DNA from: Caulobacterales bacterium
Lineage (GTDB): Bacteria > Pseudomonadota > Alphaproteobacteria > Caulobacterales > Caulobacteraceae
Length of the DNA stretch: 64,000 bases
Assembly: GCA_019510435.1 (NCBI GenBank)
Contig: JAEKKJ010000007.1
Span: 124,001-188,000 of the forward strand
Direction: 5' to 3'
Below are positions 35,519 to 43,642 of this stretch, piece by piece. The notes under the pieces were generated by a model, which was not told the origin of the DNA, did no database searches, and worked only from the letters and a program-made list of their open reading frames with translations. The first letter of the stretch is position 1; each line of letters starts with the position of its first letter. The position numbers and the translations under genes are program-made.

Positions 35519-36084
35519 GGGATCCGGCCCGCGAGGCGCGGGACCGCCTGCTGCGGCTGGAGCAGCGGGCCAAGGCGCGGGAGGAGGGCCAGGCGGTGGC
35601 CGAGGGCGTCGCCGAGACCGTGGCCCTGTCGCGGGCGCGGGGCTCGGCGATCGAGGCCCCGGCGGCTGGCCCCGGGCGCGGGGCCTATCGGCGGCAGGAG
35701 GGGCTGGCGTGGCTGGCGCGCAAGGGGCGGATCACCGCCGCGGCGCGGGCGGCAGGCGAGCGCTATGGCTGGGCCTATCGCCGCGCCAAGCTGGAGGGCT
35801 CGATCCGCTCGACCCTGGACGTGCGGCCCGGCGGCGGCTTTGCGGGCGCCCCGCCGCTGGAGGCGGTTCTGGCGCACGGGGAGGGGACGGAGCTGGCGCG
35901 GCGCAAGCTGGCCCAGTTCCGCGCCCGCCTGCTGCGCCAGCCGGACCTGGTGGCGGCCTGCGACCTGATCTGCGGCGAGGAGAAGACGCCGCGCGAGGCG
36001 ACGGGGGACGAGCGCGAGGCGCTGCGGCTGGAGGCGGTGCTGAAGGTGGCGCTGGATATCCTGGCGGGGGAGGAGGGGCGTTGA
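35506..36084 (+). CDS. early-operon protein of unknown function
   Basis: This encodes 192 residues, Arg- and Ala-rich. A basic N-terminal helix (residues 1-45, REARDRLLRLEQRAKAREEG) is followed by a possible helix-turn-helix (WLARKGRITAAARAAGERYG) and a C-terminal helical part with LVAACDLICGEEKTPREATG and LRLEAVLKVALDILAGEE. The C-terminal part recalls regulatory proteins found beside repressors in Caulobacterales prophages, but no firm family is claimed. It ends exactly where the first SOS promoter module begins. Confidence 0.6.
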   Translation: MPRVRDPAREARDRLLRLEQRAKAREEGQAVAEGVAETVALSRARGSAIEAPAAGPGRGAYRRQEGLAWLARKGRITAAARAAGERYGWAYRRAKLEGSIRSTLDVRPGGGFAGAPPLEAVLAHGEGTELARRKLAQFRARLLRQPDLVAACDLICGEEKTPREATGDEREALRLEAVLKVALDILAGEEGR

Positions 36085-36085
36085 T

Positions 36086-36149
36086 GTTCGTGGTTTGTTC
36101 TTGACATTGGCGCGGGAATTTGGTAGGGTTCTGCCAAGATTGATGAGTG
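36086..36149 (+). promoter_or_regulatory. SOS promoter module 1: LexA box + sigma-70 promoter
   Basis: The LexA box GTTC-N7-GTTC (36086-36100) abuts a consensus -35 TTGACA (36101-36106). After 17 bp comes TAGGGT (36124-36129), a plausible -10. TTGATGAGTG (36140-36149) follows at an offset of 54 bp that is identical in the two sister modules at 42706 and 45361. Binding of LexA at the box would cover the -35. Confidence 0.8.
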
Positions 36150-36212
36150 GGTCCCGACGCCCACTGTTCGCTGTCGAAGTCGTTCGCGTCGGTCTCGCTA
36201 TCGAGGGGCGCT

Positions 36213-36410
36213 TTAGCTCCCCTTAGGATTGCGCTTTTGGCGAAAGGCCTTCTTGCCCGTATTTCGCGCGACCTCGGCGGCCTTGGCTTGTGAGCGGGCC
36301 GCATCGCCCGCCGCTTTGATGGCTTCGGGGGATACTGGGCCATCGGTCGTGACGACGCTTCGGCCAATGACCTTGCCCTTGCGACGGATCGTGGCGGTAA
36401 CGCTCCCCAT
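36213..36410 (-). CDS. small basic protein of unknown function
   Basis: This encodes 65 residues, rich in Lys, Arg and Ala (TATIRRKGKVIGRSVVTTDG, QAKAAEVARNTGKKAFRQKR). Such composition suggests nucleic-acid binding, but no family is recognised. It is antisense to the SOS promoter module 1 transcript. A hairpin at 36197-36216 (AGGGG / CCCCT) overlaps its stop codon and may end transcription. The ribosome site is weak. Confidence 0.5.
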   Translation of the reverse strand: MGSVTATIRRKGKVIGRSVVTTDGPVSPEAIKAAGDAARSQAKAAEVARNTGKKAFRQKRNPKGS

Positions 36411-36732
36411 GCTTCATGATATCGGCACATTCCTGTCCGCGCGACTGTGCCGCGGCCTCATTTGGCAAAGCTAGGCGCAACGCTGCGCAAGCAGTGGCGG
36501 AAGTCCGGCGCCGGCAAGACGTGGCCCTCAGCGAGGTCCGCCTCGGGACGCAATCATCTTCTTGCTCGTCATCAGAGGGCTTGTCCCGGTGATCCATGAA
36601 CGCCGATGCTGGTTGAAGAGGCGCGGCGCGGGTGCTGTGGGCGTCCTGCACCATCAGGTGTGCATGGGTGGCCGGGACAGGCCCGGCCATGACGAGCTTT
36701 AGTGATTCAAGGGGTTGTTGAGATTCGCCCGC
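36411..36732. other. intergenic gap, no gene seen
   Basis: A 322-bp stretch between the small basic gene and the SDR gene. It is less GC-rich than the phage genes and broken by stops in all frames. It may be a join between prophage and cargo. No repeats, RNA or terminator were recognised. Confidence 0.4.
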
Positions 36733-37602
36733 TCACCCCACCCCGATCGCCCTCACCTCCGCGTCGGGATAGTTCGTGCCTTCGCCCATCTCGCGGTAGC
36801 GGGCGATGTCGGCGGTGCGGGCGGCGTAGGTGCGGTCCAGGACCTCGTAGGCGTCGGGGCCGAGGATCAGGCGGCGGGGCGGGTTGGGGTCGTCGACCAC
36901 GGCGATCATGGCGGCGGCGGCCTTGGCGGGATCGCCCGGCTGGCGGCCGGCCTGGCCGTAGAGGAACTCTTCGATGGGGGCGATGACCGGGCGGTAGGCC
37001 TCGATCGGGGCCTTGGGGCGCATGTTCACGTCGCCGGCGAACTCCGTGCGGAAGTTGCCGGGCTCGACGAGGGTGGCGTGGATGCCGAAGGCGGCGACCT
37101 CGTCGGCGAGGGCCTCGGTCCAGGCCTCCAGGGCGAACTTGGAGGCGCAGTAGGGGCCGAAGCCGCCGATGGAGATCAGGCCGCCGATGCTGGTGAGGTT
37201 GAGGATGTGGCCGGCGCCCTGGGCGCGCATGGCGGGCAGGGTCGCGCGGGTCATCTCGGCGGCGGCGAAGAAGTTGAGCTCCATCTGGTCGCGCAGTTGG
37301 TCAGGGGCGAACTCCTCGACGGCGCCGAGCGAGCCGCGCCCGGCGATGTTGGCCAGGACGTCGACACGGCCGAAGCGGGCGAGGGCCTGGTCGATCCCCG
37401 CCTGGCGGGCGGCGGGGTCGGTGACGTCGAGGGCGAGGGGCAGCACGCGGTCGGGGGCGAGGGCCTGCAGCTCCGCCAGGCGTTCGCGGCGACGGGCGGC
37501 GACCACGGCGCGCTCGCCTCGCTCGATCACCGCCTGGGCCAGCGCCTGGCCGAAGCCGGCCGACGCGCCCGTGATGAACCACACCCGATCCTGTTTGGTC
37601 AT
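36733..37602 (-). CDS. short-chain dehydrogenase/reductase, cargo gene
   Basis: This encodes 289 residues from ATG 37602, behind GGAGG. The classical SDR motifs are present: WFITGASAGFGQALAQA, NIAGRGSLG, Ser in NLTSIGGLIS and Tyr-x3-Lys in PYCASKFALEAW. The C-terminal EPGNFRTEFAG and EFLYGQAGRQPGDPAKAA match the SDR subgroup annotated as oxidoreductase/YbbO-like. It lies between the phage early region and terminase and has no phage role that is known, so it is cargo or ordinary chromosome trapped between phage parts. Confidence 0.85.
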   Translation of the reverse strand: MTKQDRVWFITGASAGFGQALAQAVIERGERAVVAARRRERLAELQALAPDRVLPLALDVTDPAARQAGIDQALARFGRVDVLANIAGRGSLGAVEEFAPDQLRDQMELNFFAAAEMTRATLPAMRAQGAGHILNLTSIGGLISIGGFGPYCASKFALEAWTEALADEVAAFGIHATLVEPGNFRTEFAGDVNMRPKAPIEAYRPVIAPIEEFLYGQAGRQPGDPAKAAAAMIAVVDDPNPPRRLILGPDAYEVLDRTYAARTADIARYREMGEGTNYPDAEVRAIGVG

Positions 37603-37729
37603 GTATGCGCCTCCGCGATTGAGCCCGCTTCCCCGGTCGGAAAGAGATGGCGGCTGATCGGTGGAAGACAACCTGGGCGTTTGCGGAAGGCGGCGGCGCA
37701 GCAGCTGGCGCGCCCACTCTGCGCCTTAC

Positions 37730-37984
37730 ATCCCATGGGCGGAGCAGGCGGGCCCGCAATCTACCATGGGATCGAAGGGGCGGTCCCTTCCTGGAGGAAG
37801 GGCGCGGAAGGGGGCTGGGTGCGGCCTCACGGCGCTCTGCAGCCTTCCGCGGCGATGGAGGAAGGTCGGGGCGGCGGTGTGGCCACGGCGACGAGGCGAT
37901 GGGCGCGGTTGGGGGCCGGCGCCGGCTGCATCGGCTGCATCTACGCGTTGCACACCACCACCCCGCCCTCCTCCATGGAGGAGG
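37730..37984. repeat. cluster of four palindromic repeats
   Basis: In a gene-free 437-bp gap (37603-38039) lie four dyads: ATCCCATGG/CCATGGGAT (37730-37772), CCCTTCCT-GG-AGGAAGGG (37785-37802), CCTTCC/GGAAGG (37843-37865) and CCTCCTCCATGGAGGAGG (37967-37984). They share a CCTTCC or CCTCC core, like REP elements of GC-rich genomes. Confidence 0.65.
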
Positions 37985-38039
37985 AGGTGCGGCGGCCCCT
38001 GGGAGCCGCCGCGATGGCGCTCGGAACGCCGGTCGGACC

Positions 38040-38798
38040 TCAGGCCGGCTGCGGCAGGCCGCCGTCGCGGCGGCGGCGTCGCAGGAGGGTGGCCGCGCCG
38101 CCGAAGCCGAGGATCATGAGCGCCCAGCTGGCCGGCTCGGGCGCGGCGGAGACGCGGGTGGCGGCGTCGTAGCTGACGACGCCGTCGTAGATCTTCAGGG
38201 TGTCGATCTGGCCGCCCAGGAACTCGCTGTAGCCGCCGAACTGGCGGCCGAGGCGGGTGTCCGTGCCGGTGTTGAAGTCTGTGACCTTGCCGGCGGTGAA
38301 GGCGGGCGCGGCGCCGTCGATGTAGAAGTTGAAGCCGTCGGCGCCGTTGGTGAGCAAGAGGTTGTGGAAGGCGCCGGCGCTGGGCAGGGCCACGCCGGGC
38401 GCGCCATGGGCGTCGGTGAGGCGGAAGCCCGCGCCGCCGTTCGTGCCGATGTAGAAGCCCGAGGCGCCGGAGAAGCCCTGGGAGATGATCTCGGCGATGC
38501 CGGCCTGGCTGGCGGCGATCTGGACCCGCAGCAGGACGGAGAAGTCCGCGCCGGCGTTCGGCACGATGTGCTGGCCGAACTGGACGTAGTCGTCGACGCC
38601 GTCGAGGTGCAGGACGCCGCCGGAGACGGCCGCGCCGCCCAGCAGCTGGCCGTCGGCGGAGCCGGCGTGGTCGATGACGTAGCCGCCGACGTCCGCGGAG
38701 AAGTCGTAGGCGTGGATCAGCGCCGCGGCGCTGGCGGGCGCGGCGGCCGCGAGAGCGAGCGCAGCGACAGCTGCGCCGGCGAAGACGATGGAACGCAT
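38040..38798 (-). CDS. secreted LamG-like protein with PEP-CTERM sorting signal
   Basis: This encodes 252 residues from ATG 38798. A signal peptide (MRSIVFAGAAVAALALAAAA) is followed by a concanavalin A-like LamG domain with YDFSADVGGYVIDHAGSADG, LHLDGVDDYVQFG and FYIDGAAP, FGGYSEFLGGQIDTLKIYDG. The C-terminus is a PEP-CTERM tripartite signal: APEPASWA, a hydrophobic helix LMILGFGGAATLL and RRRRR. Such proteins are processed by an exosortase and usually displayed or released with exopolysaccharide. The exosortase is not in the window. Confidence 0.88.
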   Translation of the reverse strand: MRSIVFAGAAVAALALAAAAPASAAALIHAYDFSADVGGYVIDHAGSADGQLLGGAAVSGGVLHLDGVDDYVQFGQHIVPNAGADFSVLLRVQIAASQAGIAEIISQGFSGASGFYIGTNGGAGFRLTDAHGAPGVALPSAGAFHNLLLTNGADGFNFYIDGAAPAFTAGKVTDFNTGTDTRLGRQFGGYSEFLGGQIDTLKIYDGVVSYDAATRVSAAPEPASWALMILGFGGAATLLRRRRRDGGLPQPA

Positions 38799-38984
38799 GA
38801 CAGGAACCCCCCAAGGACTGAACGCCGCCCCAGTCCGAGCGGCCCGGGGCGTAGCGCCAGGAAAGCGCGGCTGGCCGCCGCGCGCCTCCCCCGATCGGGG
38901 GTGCGGGCGCGGCGCATGGACCCTGGCTTTCCGTGCGCCGGCTGAGCATCCTGCGCGCGGCGACGCAAAGCGCCTGGAGACCCC

Positions 38985-39578
38985 ATGGACCGCGACAGGC
39001 TGACGGCGTTCACCGACGGGGTGCTGGCCGTGATCATCACGATCATGGTGCTGGAGATGAAGCCGCCGCATGGGGCGGCGTTCGCGGACCTCGTGGCGCT
39101 GTGGCCGGTGTTCCTGAGCTATGTGCTGAGCTTCGTCTACGTGGCCATCTACTGGAACAACCACCACCACTTCTTCCACCTGGTGAAGGCGGTGGATGGC
39201 GGGATCCTGTGGGCCAACCTGCACCTCCTGTTCTGGCTGTCGACGATCCCCTTCGCCACGGCCTGGATGGGCGAGAACCACTTCGCCGCGGCGCCGACCG
39301 CGCTCTATGGCGGCTCGCTTTTGATGTCGTCGCTGGCCTGGGTGATCATGCAGGCGGCGATCATCCGGCGGCAGGGCCCGGACTCGCCCCTGGCGCAGGC
39401 CATCGGGCGGGACCTGAAGGGCAAGCTGTCGCCGTTCGTCTACCTGGGCGGCGTCGCCCTGGCCTTCGCCAGCCCCACGGCGGCGGACCTTCTGTACCTG
39501 GGCGCGGCGCTGGCGTGGCTGATCCCTGACCGCCGGGTCGAGAAGACCGTGCGCCGGGGCGGGGCGTCGGCCGGCTGA
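38985..39578 (+). CDS. TMEM175-family (DUF1211) potassium channel protein
   Basis: This 197-residue membrane protein starts with the family signature RLTAFTDGVLAVIITIMVLE, in which the R-x3-F-[ST]-D motif lies in the first helix that lines the pore. Six hydrophobic helices follow, with FVYVAIYWNNHHHFFH in the third. Bacterial TMEM175 proteins form tetrameric K-selective leak channels in the inner membrane. It is divergent from the PEP-CTERM gene and ends 69 bp before the terminase genes. Confidence 0.87.
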   Translation: MDRDRLTAFTDGVLAVIITIMVLEMKPPHGAAFADLVALWPVFLSYVLSFVYVAIYWNNHHHFFHLVKAVDGGILWANLHLLFWLSTIPFATAWMGENHFAAAPTALYGGSLLMSSLAWVIMQAAIIRRQGPDSPLAQAIGRDLKGKLSPFVYLGGVALAFASPTAADLLYLGAALAWLIPDRRVEKTVRRGGASAG

Positions 39579-39647
39579 ACCCTACCGCGGGCCGATCGCG
39601 CAGCAGCGGCGGCGGCCCGGTTCACACAATCTGTAAGGAGTAGAGCC

Positions 39648-40199
39648 ATGGCCAGGAGTCCAGGGCGCAAGCGGGCTACGCGCAAGCTTCCGCCCGCCAA
39701 GCCGCGCGTGCAGTTTTCCGAAGCGCTGGGGGAGCGGATCTGCGAGGCGCTCTCCGCCGGGGTGCTGCTGGCCGAGCTGGCCCGGGATCCGCAGATGCCG
39801 GCGCGGTGCACGATCTACCGCTGGCGCGACCGCCATCCCGAGTTCGGCGAGAACCTGCGCATCGCCCGCGAGCTGCAGGGCGACGCCCTGGCCGAGGACG
39901 CGGTGCTGGTGGCCGACGCGGCGACGCCGCCGACCCTGGCGCAGGACAAGGTGCGGATCACCTCGCGCCTGGCCCTGGCGGCGCGGGCGGAGCGCGAGGC
40001 GGCGCGGGCGGATGCGCGGCTGGAGCGGGCGATGGCGCGGGCGGAACGGCTGGCCGCGGCCGAGCTCGCCCTGGCGGAGGCCGGCAAGCCCAAGGTGATC
40101 TACATCGCCATCCGCGACTTCGTGCCCGTGCGGACGCCGGACGGGCGGCTGATCACCCGGGAGATCCTGGCGGACGGGAGCCATATCGACCATGAGTGA
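39648..40199 (+). CDS. phage terminase small subunit
   Basis: This encodes 183 residues, with AAGGAG upstream. The N-terminal half carries a helix-turn-helix (ERICEALSAGVLLAELARDP, CTIYRWRDRHPEFGENLRIA) for DNA recognition at packaging start. A long Ala/Arg-rich coiled coil (about residues 100-145) would drive oligomerisation, and the tail (FVPVRTPDGRLITREILADG) would meet the large subunit. It overlaps the large-subunit gene by 8 bp, which is typical. Confidence 0.88.
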   Translation: MARSPGRKRATRKLPPAKPRVQFSEALGERICEALSAGVLLAELARDPQMPARCTIYRWRDRHPEFGENLRIARELQGDALAEDAVLVADAATPPTLAQDKVRITSRLALAARAEREAARADARLERAMARAERLAAAELALAEAGKPKVIYIAIRDFVPVRTPDGRLITREILADGSHIDHE

Positions 40200-41523
40200 G
40201 GCGTTCCGACTGCCGCTGACCTGGGTCCCGCGCGGCTACCAGGCCGAGCTCTGGAAGCACCTGCACGGGGGCGGGCGGCGGGCCGACGTGGTGGCGCACC
40301 GGCGCTGGGGCAAGGACGAGGTGGCGCTGCATTGGACGGCGGCCTGCGCCTCCACCCGCCCGGCCACCTACTGGCACATGCTGCCCGAGGCCTCGCAGGG
40401 GAAGAAGGCGATCTGGGACGCGGTGAACCCGCACACCGGGCGGCGGCGGCTGGACGAGGCCTTCCCCGAGGCGTTCCGCGCCCGCACCAGCGAAAGCGAG
40501 ATGAAGATCGAGCTGGTCAATGGCGCGGTCTGGCAGGTGGTGGGCTCGGACAACTACGACCGGCTGGTGGGGTCCTCGCCGTTGGGGGTGGTGCTGTCGG
40601 AGTGGTCGCTGGCCAAGCCGCAGGCCTGGGAGTTCATCCGCCCGATCCTCCTAGAGAACGACGGCTGGGCGCTGTTCCTGTGGACGCCGCGGGGGCGCAA
40701 CCACGCCACGCGGGCGTTCGAGAGCCGGATGCGCGATCCGGCCTGGTTCACCGCTAAGTCGCCGGCGACCGAGACGGACGTGTTCACGCCGGAGCAGCTG
40801 GAGCGGGAAAAGGCCGAGCTGGTGGCCGAGCTGGGGTCGACGGAGGAGGGGCTGGCGCGGTTCGCCTCGGAATATCTGGTGGACTTCGATGCGGCCACGC
40901 CCGGCGCCTACTATGCGAGCCTTCTCAATGACGCGGCGGGGGCGGGCCGCATCGGGGGCGTGCCGGTGGATCCGTCGCTGCGGGTCGACACCGCCTGGGA
41001 CCTGGGCATCGACGACTATACGGCGATCTGGTTCTTCCAGCAGGTGGGGCGCGAGGTGCGGGTGGTCGACTATTTCGAGACCTCGGGCGAGGGGCTGCCG
41101 GCGGTGGTGGGCCAGGCGATCGCCGCCAAGGGCTACCTCTGGGGCGCGCACCACCTGCCGCACGACGTGATGGTGCGCGAGCTGGCGACCGGCCGCTCGC
41201 GCTACGAGACCCTGCGCTCGCTGGGGCTGTCGAACATCCAGGTGGGGACCGCCGCCGACCCCGAGGAGCGGATCAACGCCGGGCGACTGATGATCCCCAT
41301 GTGCTGGTTCGACGCCGGGCGCTGCGCCCTGGGGCTGGAGCGGCTGCGCGCCTATCGCAAGCGCTGGAGCCGGGCGACGGCGAGCTATGCGGGACCGCTG
41401 CACGACCAGGCCAGCCACGGCGCGGACGCGTTCGGCGAGTTCGCCATGAACCGCCTGGGCGGGGCGGGGCCGCGGCGCGAGCCCGTCCGGCGGCATATGG
41501 GCGAACTCTCCTGGTTAAGCTGA
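40192..41523 (+). CDS. phage terminase large subunit
   Basis: This 443-residue packaging motor has an ATPase domain with a Walker A-like segment VVAHRRWGKDEV and a Walker B-like segment GVVLSEWSLAKP, then a C-terminal RNase H-like nuclease with DTAWDLGIDDYTAIWFF, whose Asp residues would bind metal, and SHGADAFGEFAMN near the end. It pumps DNA into procapsids through the portal and cuts the concatemer. Its partner small subunit overlaps upstream. Confidence 0.93.
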   Translation: MSEAFRLPLTWVPRGYQAELWKHLHGGGRRADVVAHRRWGKDEVALHWTAACASTRPATYWHMLPEASQGKKAIWDAVNPHTGRRRLDEAFPEAFRARTSESEMKIELVNGAVWQVVGSDNYDRLVGSSPLGVVLSEWSLAKPQAWEFIRPILLENDGWALFLWTPRGRNHATRAFESRMRDPAWFTAKSPATETDVFTPEQLEREKAELVAELGSTEEGLARFASEYLVDFDAATPGAYYASLLNDAAGAGRIGGVPVDPSLRVDTAWDLGIDDYTAIWFFQQVGREVRVVDYFETSGEGLPAVVGQAIAAKGYLWGAHHLPHDVMVRELATGRSRYETLRSLGLSNIQVGTAADPEERINAGRLMIPMCWFDAGRCALGLERLRAYRKRWSRATASYAGPLHDQASHGADAFGEFAMNRLGGAGPRREPVRRHMGELSWLS

Positions 41524-41595
41524 ACGGTTGAGAGGTCGTTAAGCGCGATCGGATACCGTTGGCATGTCGGGGGACGCCGTGGTGGGAGACCGCGG

Positions 41596-41718
41596 ATGCC
41601 GGATTTCGTGCGGCACGCCCTGACGCTGGCTGAGGCCCATCCCATGGAGGCGGTGGCCCTGGCGGTCGTGATCGTCCTCTACCTCAACCTGATGACCTCG
41701 GACCCGCGGTCGTACTGA
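41596..41718 (+). CDS. 40-residue single-pass membrane protein
   Basis: The ORF starts at ATG 41596 with GGGAG 7 bases before it. One hydrophobic helix (MEAVALAVVIVLYLNLM) lies between a short polar N-terminus and the tail TSDPRSY. It sits between terminase and the ExbB-like gene. No family is recognised; a role in lysis or superinfection exclusion is possible but unproven. Confidence 0.5.
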   Translation: MPDFVRHALTLAEAHPMEAVALAVVIVLYLNLMTSDPRSY

Positions 41719-41725
41719 GCGCCCC

Positions 41726-41771
41726 TTGACGGCAAATATTACGCGTGTACCAATCAGTTTCTACAGATGTA
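41726..41771 (+). promoter_or_regulatory. promoter with BlaI-type operator
   Basis: TTGACG (41726-41731), 16 bp, TACCAA (41748-41753). The dyad TACA-GA-TGTA (41762-41771) lies at the expected transcription start. TACA-N2-TGTA is the known core of BlaI/MecI operators, and the second gene of this operon encodes a BlaI-family repressor. Confidence 0.65.
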
Positions 41772-41790
41772 AGAAACCGGGAGGATCGAC

Positions 41791-42294
41791 ATGCGTGGAT
41801 CGAGATCGGCCGTGGCCGTGGCGACGGGGTTTGTGGCGGCGTTTGTGATGGCGGCGGGACGGGCGGTGGCGGAGCCCCTGACCTGGGCGCCGCCGGCAGA
41901 GCGCCTGTCGGTGCTTGGGGTGCTGGCCCATGCCACCGGGGCGGTGCAGGCGGCGTTCGCGATCCTGATCGCGGCGGCGGTGGCGGCGGTGGCCGTCTGG
42001 GCGATGAGCCTGGGTAAGGTCGGCGGCGGCGACGCCAAGGGCGTGGCGGTGGCGCTGGGCCGCCTGCGGATCGTGCGCTCCGGCGGGGCGCCGCTGGGCC
42101 TGCTGGCGGCGAGCTACACCCTGTTCGCCTGCTTCCTGGGCATGGCCAATGTGCGTCCCGCGCCGTCGCTGACCGTGCTGGCGCCCGGCTTCGCCGAGGC
42201 GGCGCTGGCGGTGATGCTGGGCCTCCTGGCGACGACGGTGGCGGTGGTGTGCGAGCGCCACCTGGAGGGCCGGATCCGACGCGCCGCCGCCTGA
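41791..42294 (+). CDS. ExbB/TolQ/MotA-like membrane protein
   Basis: This encodes 167 residues, with GGGAGGA upstream. A signal-like N-terminus is followed by three hydrophobic helices. The last part, SLTVLAPGFAEAALAVMLGL followed by LATTVAVV, resembles the third helix of ExbB/TolQ proton-channel proteins (the PGIAEAL-like motif). It lacks a clear partner of the ExbD/TolR type here. It overlaps the BlaI-like gene by 1 bp and is therefore coupled with it. It looks like cargo inserted in the late phage operon. Confidence 0.6.
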   Translation: MRGSRSAVAVATGFVAAFVMAAGRAVAEPLTWAPPAERLSVLGVLAHATGAVQAAFAILIAAAVAAVAVWAMSLGKVGGGDAKGVAVALGRLRIVRSGGAPLGLLAASYTLFACFLGMANVRPAPSLTVLAPGFAEAALAVMLGLLATTVAVVCERHLEGRIRRAAA

Positions 42295-42695
42295 TGACCG
42301 CGCCGCCGCCGATCACTGGAGGCCCGCCGATCACCGGGGCCGAGAGCCAGGTCATGGACGTGGTCTGGGCCGCGGACGGCGCCGGGGTGGGTGAGATCCT
42401 GGCGGCGGTGGGCCCCGCCAACGGCTGGGGCGAGGCGACCGTCCGCACCCTGATCCACCGGCTGGTGCGCAAGAAGGCGCTGTGCTCCGAGCGGCGGCGC
42501 GGCCTGGTGGTCTATGCGCCGCTGGTCCGGCGCGAGGCCTGGCTGACCGCCGAGAGCCAGGGCCTGCTGGACCGCCTGTTCGGTGGCCAACTCGCGCCCC
42601 TGGTAGCCCACCTGGCGCGCGAGCGGGTGCTGTCGCCGCAGGACCGGGCGCGCCTGCGCCGGCTGGTGGCAGAGCTGGATGCGGAGGAGGAGTGA
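42294..42695 (+). CDS. BlaI/MecI/CopY-family repressor
   Basis: This encodes 133 residues. The N-terminal winged helix reads ITGAESQVMDVVWAADGAGV, EILAAVGPANGWGEATVRTL and IHRLVRKKALCSERRRG, the family's pattern with the recognition helix TVRTLIHRL. The C-terminal helices (LLDRLFGGQLAPLVAHLARE, LRRLVAELDAEEE) dimerise. BlaI proteins are released by proteolysis from a BlaR1/M56 sensor, which is missing here. A matching TACA-N2-TGTA site lies before the operon. Confidence 0.87.
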   Translation: MTAPPPITGGPPITGAESQVMDVVWAADGAGVGEILAAVGPANGWGEATVRTLIHRLVRKKALCSERRRGLVVYAPLVRREAWLTAESQGLLDRLFGGQLAPLVAHLARERVLSPQDRARLRRLVAELDAEEE

Positions 42696-42705
42696 GGGGG
42701 GAGAT

Positions 42706-42769
42706 GTTCGTGTTTTGTTCTTGACATTCGGTCCGGATTTTGGTAGGTTTCTGTCGGCGTCGAAGAGTG
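42706..42769 (+). promoter_or_regulatory. SOS promoter module 2
   Basis: LexA box GTTC-N7-GTTC (42706-42720), TTGACA (42721-42726), 17 bp, TAGGTT (42744-42749), and TCGAAGAGTG at the conserved +54 offset (42760-42769). A GC-rich hairpin-like segment (CCCC-N5-GGGG) follows. The next gene is the lysozyme-like protein at 42876. Confidence 0.8.
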
Positions 42770-42875
42770 CCCCGCCATCGGGGGCTGAGCCTCGGGCGTC
42801 TATGGCATGTCCACCGGCCTTGTCGTCATGACGAGCGCGGGCGCCACCTTTTGACTTCCTTGCTGGAGATTCGAG

Positions 42876-43637
42876 GTGCCTTCGGATCCGAAAGGTCCCT
42901 TTTCCGTGCCCGATCTTCTGGCTGAGGCCTGGAACGAGATGGTGGGGAAGAACCGCCTGCTCCAGGCGAAGAACGATCCGCTTGCGAACAGCGCCGCGCC
43001 GAACGCGAAGCCGCCGTTGACTGCGGCCGGGCCTGAGGATTCCCAGCGCGCGGCAGCGCGAGACTACGGCGCGCACTATCTGATGGACCTCGTGCCGCGA
43101 GGCGAAGGCACGACCAGCTACGACGCGAGCTATCGCAATGGCGACGGCAGCGGCCGATACTACCCGTCTGGTTGGAAGAAGCCGACCGAGCTCACCATCG
43201 ACGAGGCGATCCGGATGGCGCCTGACATGACCCGGGCTGCTGGCAACTACGCGGTGGGTCTTTATCAGTTCAAGCCAGGTCTTCTTGCCGACGCAAAGCG
43301 GCGCATGAACCTGACGGGCTCGGAAGTCCTGACTCCGGCGATGCAGGACCGGATTATGCGCGATCGGCTCACCTATCGCGGCTATGATCGCTATCTCGCA
43401 AGCCCCAAGCAGCCCGCGGACCTAGCGAAGTTTCAAGACAACCTCGTCAACGAATGGCCGTCGTTGCCGAACTCCAACGCCGCGCCGCAATTCGACGGTG
43501 TGCGGACGCGTGTGCCGCGTGTGACTCCGATGGCGTTCCAGGCGGCGATTGCGCAGGCGGCGCAGGAGGCGGACCGAATCCGGGACAGTTACATCGACGC
43601 GGGCCAGGAACCCCCGCCGGGCGGCCGCTGGCGCTGA
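42876..43637 (+). CDS. lysozyme-like (GH104-type) phage protein
   Basis: This encodes 253 residues from GTG 42876, with GGAG 8 bases upstream. Residues about 65-205 resemble lambda-R/GH104 and related lytic muramidases: LMDLVPRGEGTTSYDASYRN with a candidate catalytic Glu, AAGNYAVGLYQFKPGLLADA, LTPAMQDRIMRDRLTYRGYD and the closing NEWPSLPN. The N-terminus is disordered and there is no signal peptide. Because a separate M15 endolysin is in the lysis cassette, this one may be a virion-borne or cargo muramidase. SOS promoter module 2 lies just upstream. Confidence 0.65.
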   Translation: MPSDPKGPFSVPDLLAEAWNEMVGKNRLLQAKNDPLANSAAPNAKPPLTAAGPEDSQRAAARDYGAHYLMDLVPRGEGTTSYDASYRNGDGSGRYYPSGWKKPTELTIDEAIRMAPDMTRAAGNYAVGLYQFKPGLLADAKRRMNLTGSEVLTPAMQDRIMRDRLTYRGYDRYLASPKQPADLAKFQDNLVNEWPSLPNSNAAPQFDGVRTRVPRVTPMAFQAAIAQAAQEADRIRDSYIDAGQEPPPGGRWR

Positions 43638-43642
43638 GCGCC

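Noticed and set aside
36733-39578. SDR, LamG and TMEM175 genes as phage structural genes
   Set aside because: Their families are ordinary metabolic, surface and channel proteins. They are treated as cargo or trapped chromosome.
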